A DNA stretch of 64,000 nt. Origin: Metridium senile (Eukaryota; Cnidaria; Anthozoa; Actiniaria; Metridiidae). The translations under genes were made by a program, and so were the position numbers. How positions within the stretch are numbered: the stretch's first letter is position 1; each line of letters begins with the position of its first letter. Location of the stretch: the NCBI GenBank assembly GCA_949775045.1, contig OX459107.1, positions 12,551,250 to 12,615,249 on the forward strand, written 5' to 3'. The notes beneath the pieces are model-generated. The model saw only the letters and a program-made list of their open reading frames with translations, did not search any database and was not told the DNA's origin. Positions 24,540-35,245 of this stretch are shown here, one piece after another.

Positions 24540-24580
24540 GTCTGACGTTTCGACAACCTGAGCGGAAGTCATCTTCAGAG
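24540..24580 (-). ncRNA. Hammerhead-ribozyme-like motif in the Penelope tail (degenerate)
   Basis: Read on the minus strand, just 3' of the RT ORF: CTGAAGATGA, a short C/G-rich helix candidate (TTCCGCTCAGG), then CGAAAC and GTC. Penelope-like elements are known to carry hammerhead motifs in their terminal repeats, with core CUGAUGA...GAAA and cleavage after a GUC-type triplet. The CUGA(AG)AUGA core here departs from consensus, so catalytic activity is doubtful. The same tail also gives the recurring cnidarian pseudo-peptide MTSAQVVETS. Confidence 0.4.
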
Positions 24581-24609
24581 TAAAGAAAATGAAAAGACAG
24601 CGGTGTTAT

Positions 24610-26610
24610 TTATGTGTCTGGTTCGTCGGTAATGTTGTTGTTGATGCGTGGGTAGGTGTTAGTCATTGTTTTAGCGGAAAGCTTGAAGTCGTTAATGAGT
24701 CTATTGTAGGAAGCCGGTAGTGTTATGCAACGGTTAAGTGGCTTTTGTTCTAAGCCGGTGTACCAGCTTTCAAGTAGTCGGCGTTGGTGATAGTTAGTGC
24801 AATGTGTAATGGAGGCGGCAGAGTCCCAGTTAATGGAGTGGCCAGTATGTTTGTGATGTTCCGCAATGTGGTTGTTAGGGTCTTTGTTTTTCGTGGCACG
24901 TTTATGTTCAGTTAGTCTCGTGTTCAAATTTCTGCCGGTCTCACCGATGTAGGTAGCGTTACAGTCGGAACAAGCTATTTTGTAAATAGCTCCTTGTCTG
25001 TTAATGGGTTCGTCTTTGTCCTTAACGTTAGTCAATAAACGTCTTAATGTCATAGTAGGCTTGTGAGCAACGCGAATGTTGTAGGGTTGTAATATGCGTT
25101 GAATGGTCTCAGAAGTACCTCTGATGTACGGTATGGTGGCAGTGGCTGTGGGTTGATTGTCGGTTCTGTCAGTAAGTGAAGTGTTTTTGTGAATGTTTCG
25201 TTTGACGAAATCTACATTGTAATTGTTCTTATCGAACACACTTTGCAAATATTCGTACTCGTCATGAAGTTTGTTAGGTGAATCACAAACACGTTGTGCA
25301 CGTCGAGTCAAAGTCTTAATAGTGGTAGCTTTGTGTGAGGTGGGATTGTAAGATGTCTGGTCGAGCAGTCTGTCAGTGTGAGTAGGTTTACGGTATACAG
25401 TTGTATGTAAGCGATTGTCAGAGTGAGTTACCAAACAGTCTAGAAAAGGTATAGCACCATTTTCTTCGATCTCTTTGGTGAACTGTATGTGAGTGTTTTG
25501 TTTGTTCAGGTGGTCATGAAACTCGTTGATGTCGTCAGTAGGTAGTGCAGTGATAGTGTCGTCAACGTAACGTAACCAAAAAGGTAGTTGTTGTCTGAAT
25601 GTAGCAAGAGCTTTCTTCTCGATGTTCTGCATAACAATTTCTGATACAACGACAGAAACTGGAGAGCCCATAGCTGTGCCGTGTAGTTGTTTGTAGTGTT
25701 TGCCGTTGTACTGAAAGTAAGTGGAAGTAAGGCAAAGTGAAAGTAAGTCCATGATGTCATTCGTAGGTATGGGTAACGGTGTGTCGTCAGCATGTTGTGT
25801 GATGGCAGTCTGGGTGCAGTCTAATGCCAGTTGAAGTGGAATACTGGTGAACAGTGACTTCACATCAAAAGACACAAGTTTGTGATTGTCTGGAATGTGA
25901 ACGCTCTGAATGGCGTCGATGAACTGGTCAGTGGATTGTAGCCGATATGTGGATTTGTTGGTGAGTGGTTGTAAAATGGCTGTCAAGTACTTGGACAGTT
26001 CGTAAGTAGGTGAGCCACAGAAGGACACTATGGGTCGCATCGGTATGTCTGGTTTGTGAAGTTTGGGAAGTCCGTAGAGTTTTGGTGTTTGAGGAACAGA
26101 ACATCGTAGTCGGTAGTAACATGGACCTTCTAAAATGTCTGCTTTCTTGAGTGCGAGTAGTTTGATGTTGAGTTTGCGTTGTAATGAAGGTGTGGGGTCT
26201 TTAGTCAGTTGTTGGTAGGTGTCTTTGTCGTTAACGAGAACGTCCATCTTATCAAAGTAGTCCGTCTTGTCCATGACAACAGTAACACGTCCTTTGTCGG
26301 CCGGTAGTATCACAATGTCGTCGTCGTTCTTGAGTCGTTTCAGTGCTCTCTGTTCGTCTCTGTTTAAATTGCTTTCGAGTCTGGGGGTGGATTGTATGGC
26401 TGATGCGATTCTTGCTCTAATGTTATCCTTTTCAGGCTCAGGTATGTCACTCTGGCGAAAGAGGACTGCCTCAACACTAGAAACAATAGTGTCTGTTGGT
26501 ATGCGTTTGGGTGTGATGGAGTGTTTGAGTCCGTATGCGAGTACGTGTGTTTCAGTCTGGTCTAATGGTCGGGAAGAAATATTCCTAACCCAGTTGTCGT
26601 CATGTTTGCG
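24610..26610 (-). CDS. Penelope-like reverse transcriptase with GIY-YIG endonuclease (5' partial)
   Basis: The frame is open from near 26610 (KHDDNWVRNISSRPLDQTET) through the first Met at 26313 to a stop at 24610, about 665 residues in all. Landmarks are DIVILPADKGRVTVVMDKTD, PKLYGLPKLHKP, VSFDVKSLFTSIPL (RT motif A Asp), GTAMGSPVS (motif B), LRYVDDTITAL (catalytic YVDD) and FLDCLVTHSDNRL. The C-terminal GIY-YIG domain shows GAIYKIACSDCNATYIGETG, NTRLTEHKRA and NHIAEHHKHTGHSINW. No frameshift is seen. The element needs its N-terminal leader, which is missing, so this copy is probably not autonomous. It is inserted in copy A of the duplication only, so it is younger than the duplication. Confidence 0.9.
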   Translation of the reverse strand, partial: RKHDDNWVRNISSRPLDQTETHVLAYGLKHSITPKRIPTDTIVSSVEAVLFRQSDIPEPEKDNIRARIASAIQSTPRLESNLNRDEQRALKRLKNDDDIVILPADKGRVTVVMDKTDYFDKMDVLVNDKDTYQQLTKDPTPSLQRKLNIKLLALKKADILEGPCYYRLRCSVPQTPKLYGLPKLHKPDIPMRPIVSFCGSPTYELSKYLTAILQPLTNKSTYRLQSTDQFIDAIQSVHIPDNHKLVSFDVKSLFTSIPLQLALDCTQTAITQHADDTPLPIPTNDIMDLLSLCLTSTYFQYNGKHYKQLHGTAMGSPVSVVVSEIVMQNIEKKALATFRQQLPFWLRYVDDTITALPTDDINEFHDHLNKQNTHIQFTKEIEENGAIPFLDCLVTHSDNRLHTTVYRKPTHTDRLLDQTSYNPTSHKATTIKTLTRRAQRVCDSPNKLHDEYEYLQSVFDKNNYNVDFVKRNIHKNTSLTDRTDNQPTATATIPYIRGTSETIQRILQPYNIRVAHKPTMTLRRLLTNVKDKDEPINRQGAIYKIACSDCNATYIGETGRNLNTRLTEHKRATKNKDPNNHIAEHHKHTGHSINWDSAASITHCTNYHQRRLLESWYTGLEQKPLNRCITLPASYNRLINDFKLSAKTMTNTYPRINNNITDEPDT

Positions 26611-26929
26611 TTGTTTTCGAAACGTCAGACATCAACACCATCAGTCTTTCTCAAGACTACACCACCCCGGACGATCATGCCTCATCTACATTAAAAATAC
26701 TCTATTTCATCTTCAGAACTGAATCTACTTCTAAAAACATTTAAACGAGGCAAAGGGTGGGAGCTTAGATGCCAAGTTCAAACAAGTCAATAAACATTTA
26801 AAGAATAGGCTGTTGGAACAATGTCTGTATCATAGTGGCATAGAATCTTCCAAAATCATGATCATTTTATTGAATTCAGATGTTTCTTTTGCAAGGTTGT
26901 CAAAAGAGGAGAATCCTGAGAAAAATGTT

Positions 26930-27160
26930 TAATAAGATCAATTAATGCCATTTACACACATCTGGCTCAAAGCAACCGATGGTGCCAATGCCAGTGTAAG
27001 AAACATTTATGTCTTGGATTTCGAAAAAGCATTTAACCTTATTAATCATAACATTCTGATAACCACGATTTCTAGTTAAAATATTAACTAATATATATTA
27101 TCAACTGGATATGCAACTTCTCTCAATCTGGTGGATTGCTGTTGGTAATTACATGCTTCA
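26930..27160 (+). pseudogene. LINE RT motif-A fragment (copy A)
   Basis: ASVRNIYVLDFEKAFNLINH followed by NILITT matches RT palm motif A of Jockey/CR1-like LINEs (vflDf.KAFd.vnH.iL). The same fragment is present in copy B at about 58370-58600. Confidence 0.5.
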
Positions 27161-27461
27161 AAAATAATTCATCAAAAATTTTCAAAAATGTCTGCCAGAC
27201 ATAACCAAAGGTTAATAGTTAGTGAACGCTTTAATTGTGGTTATTTAACATTTTGAGGTCGTTTTTGTGTTTTGCGAGCTTTGAGTTTTTAAATTGTTTA
27301 AAAAGTGTGAACCAATCAGGGTCCGTCTATTGTATTATAGAAGCCTAACTGTAATTGAACAGGCAATAGGTAGGAATAGAATGGAGTGCTCGGTTGAGCA
27401 GGCATTCGTGGGGAGTGGAAGATGACAGACACTAACAGAGGCTGCAGTGGAGGATAGAATA

Positions 27462-29515
27462 CTGGCCAGGATGTCATCTTTCTTGAGTTCTTCCATTCTT
27501 TCTTGTAATGGTACTCCTGTTTCGTTGTATACACCTTAACACAACTTCTGCAGGGCATCTTCTAAACCACTCTGTCTTGTCTGTTGGCAAGGACGGAGAC
27601 CTTTGGGCGCGCAAGCTGTTTATGCTAAGGTGGTATTGGTTGGAAGATGGTACATATGCCATGATCTTACAGACAATTTCGAAGGGTCTATGAAACATCT
27701 TTATATGGACGGAAAGTGGTGGATATGTAATTCTGTCAACAAGCTCTAAGCATGGTCTCGCCTTTGTAACCTTCTCCAAGAAAGAACGATGATGACCATT
27801 CGTCATAAGAACTGACGAGAGGGGTTGTTTCTCCTTTACCTTAGTGTTGGGCATTGTGACATTAAGGCTGGCTCTGCCATGTAGATAATTGACAACTCCA
27901 CGCTTTAACAGCTTTGGATAGCGAGAGCATAAGCAAGATATTAGTCCATATGTGTGGGCTAACCGCACAAGCTGGTGGTAAGGCAGCTGCCACGTTCTCT
28001 GTGTACAACGGTATTGAAGAAGGTGATCTTGTTTCTCTCTATCTCCATGGTAGATCTGAACGTAAGTTGTTGACGATTGATATGTTGTAACAGTGTGTTA
28101 ATTTCAGAGCGTTTTACAATGACAAAGGTATCATCAACGTTCCATTTCCGAACTCAAGGTTTACTATGTGCATTGCATGTTTGTACGGATTGTTCTTCGG
28201 AGACCACCATGTACAAGTTGGCAATGACAGCAGATTCGTCTTCCCATAGCCGCACCTTGTTGTTTCTAGAAATAGCCTTTGTGCGTTAAGCATGTGGATC
28301 TTAATGCAAAATCCAAGAAGGAGAAGACTTGCGATAGCAATAGGCTGGTACGATCAGGTAAGGTAACTTCAGCTTGAAGTAGGTAGTGAGTGGCATGCAA
28401 AGTGCATTGAATAGGGGCATTGGTAAACAATGACTCTACATCAAAGGAAACCATTGCTTCCTGTTCTTCAATGGTAAGATAGCGAATTTACTACACAGCA
28501 TTTGCTGAAATGGGAACCGTGTAGATGGACTGACTTCTGATAGGAGGCAAAATATTTGAAAAGGTGGCAAATCATAAACAAATCCTTTCGCATCAGGTAC
28601 GATGGGCCATAGCAAATGGTTTGGTTTGGTTTGTTTTGTAGATCGTGGACAAATGGCATATTCTCACTTAAGATACCACAGCATTTCAGATGTAATAGCA
28701 TTTATGCGAGCTTTCTCCAAAGTCAGTTGGGAAAATCTTTGGTGATAACTCGATATGGACGTCATTCAATCAGAGAAGACCACTATGAACACTCTAGCGC
28801 AGCATTTGCCTGCCAGTTTGATCAAAATAGAGCTGTTTTCCTTGAGAGATCTAAGGCTATCCTGCATCTCTCTTGATATGCTCGGCTTGGGAGACTCAGC
28901 TTTCAGTAAGATGATGTTTACAAGGTGTCGGATTTAGTTGTCGGATTTATTTCAGCATCGAGAGTTCAGATAGAAGATTCAAATTTGGCTAGAAGCTACG
29001 CACATGAACCAGCGGTGGAGCTTTGCCAAAGTTAAACCCTTTCTGCTGCAGGGTTGTTTCAGTGTCATTAAGGTATCTCAAACAGAAATTGAAAACTCAA
29101 TTTGTTTTGTTAACATTTAATGTTGTACAAATATCAGCAACGGACTGCTTGTCTTTTTAAACCTTGACAAATTTGGCTTGTTAACGTGATTGAACTTCAT
29201 TGTATACTCCTTGGACTGTCTGGTTGATATTAATAGCACTGACATGTGCTGGGAAGGTACATATGATATTGGAGGCAGTGGATTCAATTTTGCATTCTAC
29301 ATTGTCTCTACCTTTATGCGTTGATCGGATTCGTTCTCAAAGAAAACGCTGCAAGATGGTTTCAGCTGCCTTGTGTGCTCCATTTGTTGGAACAAGAGCC
29401 TTGACACTTTGGGTAACACGCTGTTCTTGCTACATCTGACGAGAAAAGTAAGAAGGTTAGAAAAATAAGCATGTTTCTTCCAAGAACACCCACGTCTAAG
29501 CATTAACCGTAGGGC
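27462..29515 (-). pseudogene. Penelope-like RT, left arm (copy A)
   Basis: Minus-strand pieces run LRSLKENSSILIKLAGK (degenerate ADKG region), VSFDVESLFTNAPIQCTLHA (motif A), TLPDRTSLL, a VDDT (motif C variant near 28125) and a Penelope connection segment (YPKLLKRGVVNYLHGRASLN). A GIY-YIG start (PCRSCVKVY with YETG-like TTKQE) lies around 27490-27560, and sequence of uncertain frame continues to about 27300. Multiple stops and frame changes show it is inactive. Confidence 0.65.
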
Positions 29516-31696
29516 TGGCGCCTAGCCCTAAGGTTGATATATAGACATGAGCTTTGTTCTAAGGAACAAGCCTACTTTACTAACCATCTCACGTTTCTCG
29601 TCAGATGTAAAGACAAAACCAAAATGACACCCAAAGGATATACGTAAGCATCAAAGCTCCTGTTCAACCTAAAGGAGCACATAAGGCAGCTGAAACCATC
29701 TTTCGACATTTCTCCGATAATTAATCCAATTAAAGCATAGAGATAATGCAAAACGCGAAGTTGGCTCCACTGCCACCAAGATCACACCTACCTTCCCAGC
29801 AGATGTCAGTGCTAGGAATACCAACCGGACAGCCAACATCGTCCAGGAGGTAGACAATGATGTTAAACCACGTTACCAAGTCAAATTTGTCAAGATTTGA
29901 GAATAGAAGCAGTTCGTTGCTGACCCATATACAACATTCATTATTGACACAACTAATACTCCTTTTCACATTTTCGCTCAGTGACCACGAATAATAGTTT
30001 CAATTTTAGGTTCGAGTTGATGTGCATAGCAAAATTATAATTTATCATGCAAGCAACGCAAACCTCAACTTGGAACTATTGAGGCGGAACTGTGAAAAGG
30101 ACTATTGTGCTTTCAAAATACCTTAATGACGCTGAAGCAACGTGCTGATTCGTGTGCTTAGCTTCTAGCCAAAATTGAATCTTCCATCTCAACTCTTGAT
30201 GTCGAAACGGTCAACTAAATCCGACACCGTGTAAACAACATCTTTCTGAAAGCTGAGCCTCCCAAAACCCAACATAACAAAAGAGATACAGCACGCCCTT
30301 AGATCTCTAAAGGAAATCCGCTCTATTATTATCATACCGACAGACAAGGGATGTGCTAAAGTGGTCATAATGATATTCTCTGATCAAGTCATGTCCATAT
30401 TCAATTGTCACCAAAGATCCTCTGCATGCAAAAAACTCGCATCAATGCTATTACATCTGAAATGCTGTGGTATCGTAAATGAGACTTAACCTTACAACAA
30501 ATTGAGACTATAACACAAACTTCTTAGAATATACCGTTTGTCCACGATTTACAAAGGAAACTAAACAATTGCCATGGCCCATTCTATTTTGTGTGAACTG
30601 GTTTGTTTATGATTTGTAACCTTACTTCTCAAATATTTTGCCTCCTATAAGAAGTCAGTCCATCTACACGGTTCCCAACTCAGCAAGTGTTGTGTAGCAA
30701 ATTCGCCATCTTACCAGTGAAGAACAGGAAGCAATGGTTTCCTTTGATGTAGAGTCATTGTTTACCAATGTCCCTATTCAATGCACTTTGCATGCCACTC
30801 ACTACCTACTTCAAGCTGAAGTTACCTTACCTGATCGTACCAGCCTATTGCCATCGCAAGTCGTCTTTCTCTTGGATTTTGCAATAAGATCCACATGCTT
30901 AACGCACAAAGGCTCTATCTAGAAACAACAAGGTGGGACTATGGGAAAAAGAGTCTGCTGTCATTGCCAACTTGTACATGGTGGTCTCCGAAGAACAATC
31001 TGTACAAACATGCAATGCACAGGGTAAACCTTGAGTTCGGAAATGGTACGTTGATGATACCTTTGTCATTGTAAAACGCTCTGAAATTAAAACACTGTTA
31101 CAACATATCAATCGTCAACAACTTACCTTCAGATCTACCATGGAGACAGGGAGAAACAACATCACCTTCTTCGATACCGTTGTACACAGAGAACGTGACA
31201 GCTGCCTTACCACCAGCTTGTGCGGTTAGCCCACACATATGGACCAATATCTTGCTTACGACTCTCACTATCCTAAGCTGGTAAAACGTAGAGTTTTCAG
31301 TTGCCTATATGACAGATCCAGCTGTATTGTCACGAGGCCCAACACTAATGTTAAGGAGAAACAACCCTCTCGTCAGCTCTTATGATGAACGGTCATCCTC
31401 CTTCTTTCTTGGAGAAGGCGACAAAGACCAGACCATCCTTAGAACCTGTTGACAGAATTACATATCCACCACTTTCCTTCCATATGTAAGATCATAGCAC
31501 ATGCAACATCTTCAAATCAGATACCACTTTAGCATGTACAGCTTGTGTGACCTAAGGACTCAGTTCCTGCCAACAAACACAACGGAGTTGTTTAGAAGAT
31601 CCCAAGCAGCAGTTGTGTCAGAGTGTACACCTATGAAACAGGAATACCGTTACGTAAAGAATTAAAGAACTCAAGAGAGATGTCAGCCAGGCATAT
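27462..31696. repeat. Large palindrome: two head-to-head Penelope-like copies, about 2.1-kb arms (copy A)
   Basis: The left arm (27462-29515) and right arm (29525-31696) are inverted copies. For example 28266-28454 (minus) and 30734-30922 (plus) both encode MVSFDVESLFTN with nearly the same next 50 residues. The centre is a short perfect-looking palindrome around TAGGGCTGGCGCCTAGCCCTA (29510-29530). The same structure occurs in copy B (about 58903-63138). Confidence 0.85.
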
Positions 31697-32790
31697 AAAT
31701 CTAAATCTAAATTTTAATCTACAAAGGTTGCCCATCACTGCAGATATAACAAAATACTTAAAAATAATTTCAAAAGATCAATAAAAATATAAATAAATAA
31801 AAATGAATAATTATAGTAATAAATAAATTGATAAATATATGTACAATTAAAATGTATAGATACAATATAAAATATATATGTTATATATATATGTTTGTAC
31901 AGCGACATATTTCTGCATATCACTGTATGTGTATATTTATGTGTTTCTATAATAAATGTTTCCTGAGTGCCGATTTGAATATATTTAGTGTCTGACTGTC
32001 TATAATACTATTTGGCAGTAAGTTCAATTCCTTTACTGTTCTTGCTATGAAGCTGTTTTTATATGTGTTACTTTTACTGCCAACGTTAATAAACTTTTTA
32101 GGATGGTATTGTCTAGTTCTTCTTTGTTTTGCTTGGATATGCGATGGAAGTTTCAGTTCTGTGAGGTTGTTAACAATTTTATACATCATAGACAATCTTG
32201 CTTCTTTCCTTCTTTGGTGTAGCGGGAGCCATGTAAGTTCATTTAGTATTCTTGTCACTGTTCCTGGAGATCTTTCATAGCTTCCTTTGACAAAGCGAGC
32301 GGCTCTACGCTGAATTCCTTCTATGTTGTTAATTTGTTTCTGAAGATGAGGATCCCATGCGATGCTTGCATATTCTAGCTTTGGTCTGACCAGGGCAAGA
32401 TAAGCACGTTCTTTTACCTCTATAGGACACTTATTAAGATTTCGTTTAACGAAACCAAGTGTACGATTGGCTTTTCCTACCATTTCCGAGATGTGTTTGT
32501 CCCAATTTAGTTTGCTATCAATCTCAACGCCAAGGTACTTATGATGCTTTACTGATGTTAAAGGCTTGTTGTATATACTCAGACCTCCTCCATTTCCAAG
32601 CATACGAATACAACAGCATTTGGAGAACGTTTAGTGATAGATAGAGAAAACCATTGTACATACGTAGAGTGAAGGAAATATATATTTAAATATAATAGAG
32701 GTGGCATTAAATTGAGGCTATCATGAAAACGAGCCAAGCAACCCAGCAAGAAGAATTCTGTAAGACGCGAGAAGAAAAACAAAGCTTTGC
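29520..32790 (+). pseudogene. Penelope-like RT and GIY-YIG, right arm (copy A), split by a LINE
   Basis: Plus-strand pieces in several frames: LRSLKEIRSIIIIPTDKG (30300s), MVSFDVESLFTNVPIQCTLH (30734), KWYVDDTFVIVKRSEIK (31040s), HMDQYLAYDSHYPKLVKRRV (31240s), PKDSVPANKHNGVV then KIPSSSCVRVYTYETGIPLR (31550-31650; GIY-YIG). A CR1-like LINE interrupts at 31697-32572. The GIY-YIG tail resumes at 32577 (TQTSSISKHTNTTAFGERLV, RRVKEIYI). It is heavily mutated. Confidence 0.65.
31697..32572 (-). mobile_element. 5'-truncated CR1-like LINE inserted in the right-arm Penelope (copy A only)
   Basis: ATAT (31693-31696 and 32573-32576) brackets the insert. Copy B reads GCCAGGCATATACTCAGACC without it (63131-63148). 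The minus-strand frame down to 31947 encodes the C-terminal RT region: NKPLTSVKHHKYLGVEIDSK, LNWDKHI, GFVKRNLNKCP, ALVRPKLEYASIAWDP, GIQRRAARFVKGSY, LNLLPNSII. The 3' end is a (GATTTA)n-like repeat, as in CR1/L2-group elements. The remaining ORF is open over about 205 residues. Confidence 0.8.
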
Positions 32791-33556
32791 TTCTTGTATA
32801 TAGTCAAGTATTTTTTATGGGTCTTGCAAATGGAACATTTGTATTGGTAATCAGTATGACATGACATTGTCAAAACATGATTATTCAAAGCCAAATAGGA
32901 GAAAGATAATGTCTAATTTGCAACCTACTCATGACGTAAGGGCTGTGTATCAAAGAGCTTGGTCTAACGCTTAAGTCAAAGGCATGGTAAAACATCTTAT
33001 CACAAGAAATATGATAATAAAGAGAGGTTGTGAATCTGGAGAAATGAGCGCCCATCATGGAAGTCACGGTTTCGTTAGCTCGTATTCTGAATGATCTGCA
33101 TTGTAAGAATCCTGACTAACTACTGGGTTCTATTTCATCTCCTTTACATCAGCAACATTGGCAATATCAACAAATATTCGATCGATTTACATCTCTTGCA
33201 ATTCCTGACCACCGTTTAATATCACAATTTATGTTCATATTGAGGTCAACCCTGGCTCTGATCATACAGGGACCACTTTATAGTTGAACCAGCAATCTAG
33301 AGGCCTGCTTCTTCAACTGCCATCTTACCGAACTGAAACCTATGGTGCTCGATCATTTTCTGTAGCTGCTGCCTCTCTTTGGACCACGTTGCCTGCTGAT
33401 CTCAGGAAAATTAAACTTCAAAAAAAAAAAGCTTCCTTCCAAAACAACCTAAAACTTTTATTTTTGACTTGTAGCAATTTGTGTAACCGCATTGAGATTT
33501 AATGGGTTGAAAAAGAATGGGAAACTCCTACCATCTGTATCGTAACTCAAGGGACT
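32763..33556 (+). mobile_element. Copy-A-specific segment with a LINE C-terminal fragment
   Basis: Copy B joins AGAAGAATTCTG directly to ACTTAGTGATTTTTT (63312-63340); copy A has 794 bp between them. At 33284-33500 it encodes RGLLLQLPSYRTETYGARSF, SVAAASLWTTLPADLRKIKL and a basic tail, the classical C-terminus of LINE ORF2 proteins (yG.RsFs.aap.lWn.LP..lR). No clear target duplication is visible, so deletion from B remains possible. Confidence 0.55.
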
Positions 33557-33755
33557 TAGTGATTTTTTGAAATGAGATTCAGGTCCACAGATAGTATTAG
33601 TGGCCCACAATAATGGCAATCGATTTGACTTTCCCATTGTTGCGTTCACTGAGAGAGCAAGAACCACTCCAACAGTTAATAGACTGCAACATTTTATTAC
33701 TAGATTCACTGAAACTCATAACAGACGAAATGACGATAAGCTCTACTGTCACTGA
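33557..33755 (+). pseudogene. DEDDh exonuclease-like fragment (copy A)
   Basis: VAHNNGNRFDFPIV is the HN-x-FD motif of DEDDh exonucleases (DnaQ/TREX-like). The next segment is in the other frame (LLRSLREQEPLQQLIDCNIL, LLDSLKLITDEM). The same frame change occurs in copy B. Homology to B ends about 33750, where the sequence passes, with the frame open, into P-element transposase codons. Confidence 0.6.
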
Positions 33756-34984
33756 CAGTCATGTACTGAATCAAGCTCAACTATCAAGCGATGTAATACA
33801 TCATGTTGTGCCCAAGTATGTTGATCCCTTGTTTGACGAAGATTTGTTTCCTCACATAGAGTATTGGAGAACTCGAGACTGTGCAGTCTTGTGTGGAAAT
33901 AGTGACCAGTGCTCCAGTTGCACAAAGTATTCACATAAACAAAACCTTGACAGAAAGGCTAAGCTCAAGAAACTGTCCGAGCCAGCACATTTGTTTTCGC
34001 CTGTCTCACAGACATCACCAGAGAGAATTAAGCTTACCTTGCAGTTACAAAGACTCAAATGTGCTGAACTTGAAAAAAAAACTAATGGAAATGAAGCTTG
34101 AAATCCAGAAATCTAGTGTTGAAGTAGACCACCAATTGAGCAAGGGCATTACCAGCATTCTTGGTAATTCAAATAACAGCATAACTCCATTTATGAATCT
34201 GTTTTGGCAGGAACAGAAGAAGCTATTATCAAATAATTCGACTGGTGTAAGATATCATCCCATGGTAATACGCTACTGTTTATCTCTTGCTGCAAAATCA
34301 CCAGCCTGCTACGAGGAGTTGCGCAAGAGTAACATTCTTAAGCTCCCTAGTCAGAGAACACTGAGGGATTACAGGAACAGTATCCGCCCGAAAACAGGAT
34401 TTCAAGCTGAAGTTGTAGAAGAATTGAAAGTCCAAGCACATAGCTACTTTGACGTTCAAAGATATGTTGTACTGCTGTTTGACGAGATGAAGGTGATGTC
34501 AAATCTTGTCTTTGACAAGGTCACTGGGGAGTTGATTGGCTATGTCGATCTTGGAGACCCAGATATAAACTTTGGAACACTTGACAAAGTCAATGACATT
34601 GCTACCCATGCTTTGGCATTTTTTGTCAGAGGTATTTGCACTGAACTCAAGTTCAGTCTAGCATACTTTGCCACAGATGGTGTCACCTCGCATCAACTAA
34701 TGCCCTTATTCTGCGAGGCCATTGGCATATTAGAGATGTCATGTAGCCTTTGGGTGATTGCTACTACCTCAGATAGAGCATCTCCTAATAGGAGGTGTTA
34801 TCATATGCACAAGCCTCTTGACGACAATGCTGATGGTGATGTAAGTTACCATACGATCAATGTGTATGCACCACACCGGTACATCTATTTCTTTTCAGAC
34901 GCACCACATCTGGTAAAAACCACAAGAAATTGTCTGTACAGTTCTGGACATGGATCATGCACTAGGTAAGTTTTTTCAAAACAA

Positions 34985-35245
34985 ATAGAGCTCAAAACAT
35001 ATACCTGTGCAACTAATTAGTACTAAATAGTGCTAATTAAACAATAGAACATTGTAGATTATATATATTATAGCTGTGAAACAAGTAGTACTAAATAGTG
35101 CTAATTAAACAATAGAGTACAAATACTAAAAGTGTGCAACTTAAATACCACTAAATACTGCTAAATTATGCAAATTCTTTTGTTCTCTATTGTTTAATCA
35201 ACACTATTTAGTGGTAAATAATTCAAAGTATTGCACACTTTTAGT
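34985..35245. repeat. Dispersed AGTACTAAATAGTGCTAATT motif cluster in the P-element intron
   Basis: Two direct copies of TAGTACTAAATAGTGCTAAT with TAAACAATAGA, plus an inverted partial copy (CTCTATTGTTTAATCAACAC). ACAAATACTAAAAGTGTGCA also occurs as inverted partners. Related copies lie at about 37185-37320 (TAGTACTAAAAAGTGCTAAT) and, more diverged, at 53270-53520. Confidence 0.7.

Larger units (their letters stand above)
24447..26691 (-). mobile_element. Penelope-like element with inverted terminal repeats, copy A only
   Basis: It is flanked by a 12-bp target duplication TAAAAATACTCT (24435-24446 and 26692-26703). Copy B has a single TAAAAATACTCT at 58137-58148, an exact empty site. The 2245-bp insert encodes RT and GIY-YIG on the minus strand. 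Inverted repeats of about 75 bp occupy the ends (about 24481-24552 and 26617-26690; each contains GATGGTGTTGATGTCTGACG in one orientation). The 5' end of the coding region joins directly to the inverted 3' tail, so the copy is 5' truncated with an inverted tail, a known Penelope behaviour. Confidence 0.9.
20649..33750 (+). repeat. Large direct duplication, copy A
   Basis: Homology with 50251-63525 starts at TACTTCATACTATAAC in both and runs, in the same orientation, to the exonuclease fragment. Matched blocks are A 20649-22083/B 50251-51482, A 22081-22548/B 55069-55550, A 22549-24446/B 56251-58148, A 26704-31696/B 58149-63140, A 32577-32762/B 63141-63323 and A 33557-33750/B 63324-63525. Long stretches (e.g. 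23092-24446 versus 56794-58148) differ by only scattered bases. The shared backbone is about 9 kb. It contains dead element genes only, so it is a duplicated or transposed block rather than a gene duplication. Confidence 0.9.

Noticed and set aside
24387..24572. 61-residue minus-strand protein (MTSAQVVETS...)
   Set aside because: It is the translated 3' tail of the Penelope element, overlapping the hammerhead-like motif and the target duplication; a repeat artefact.
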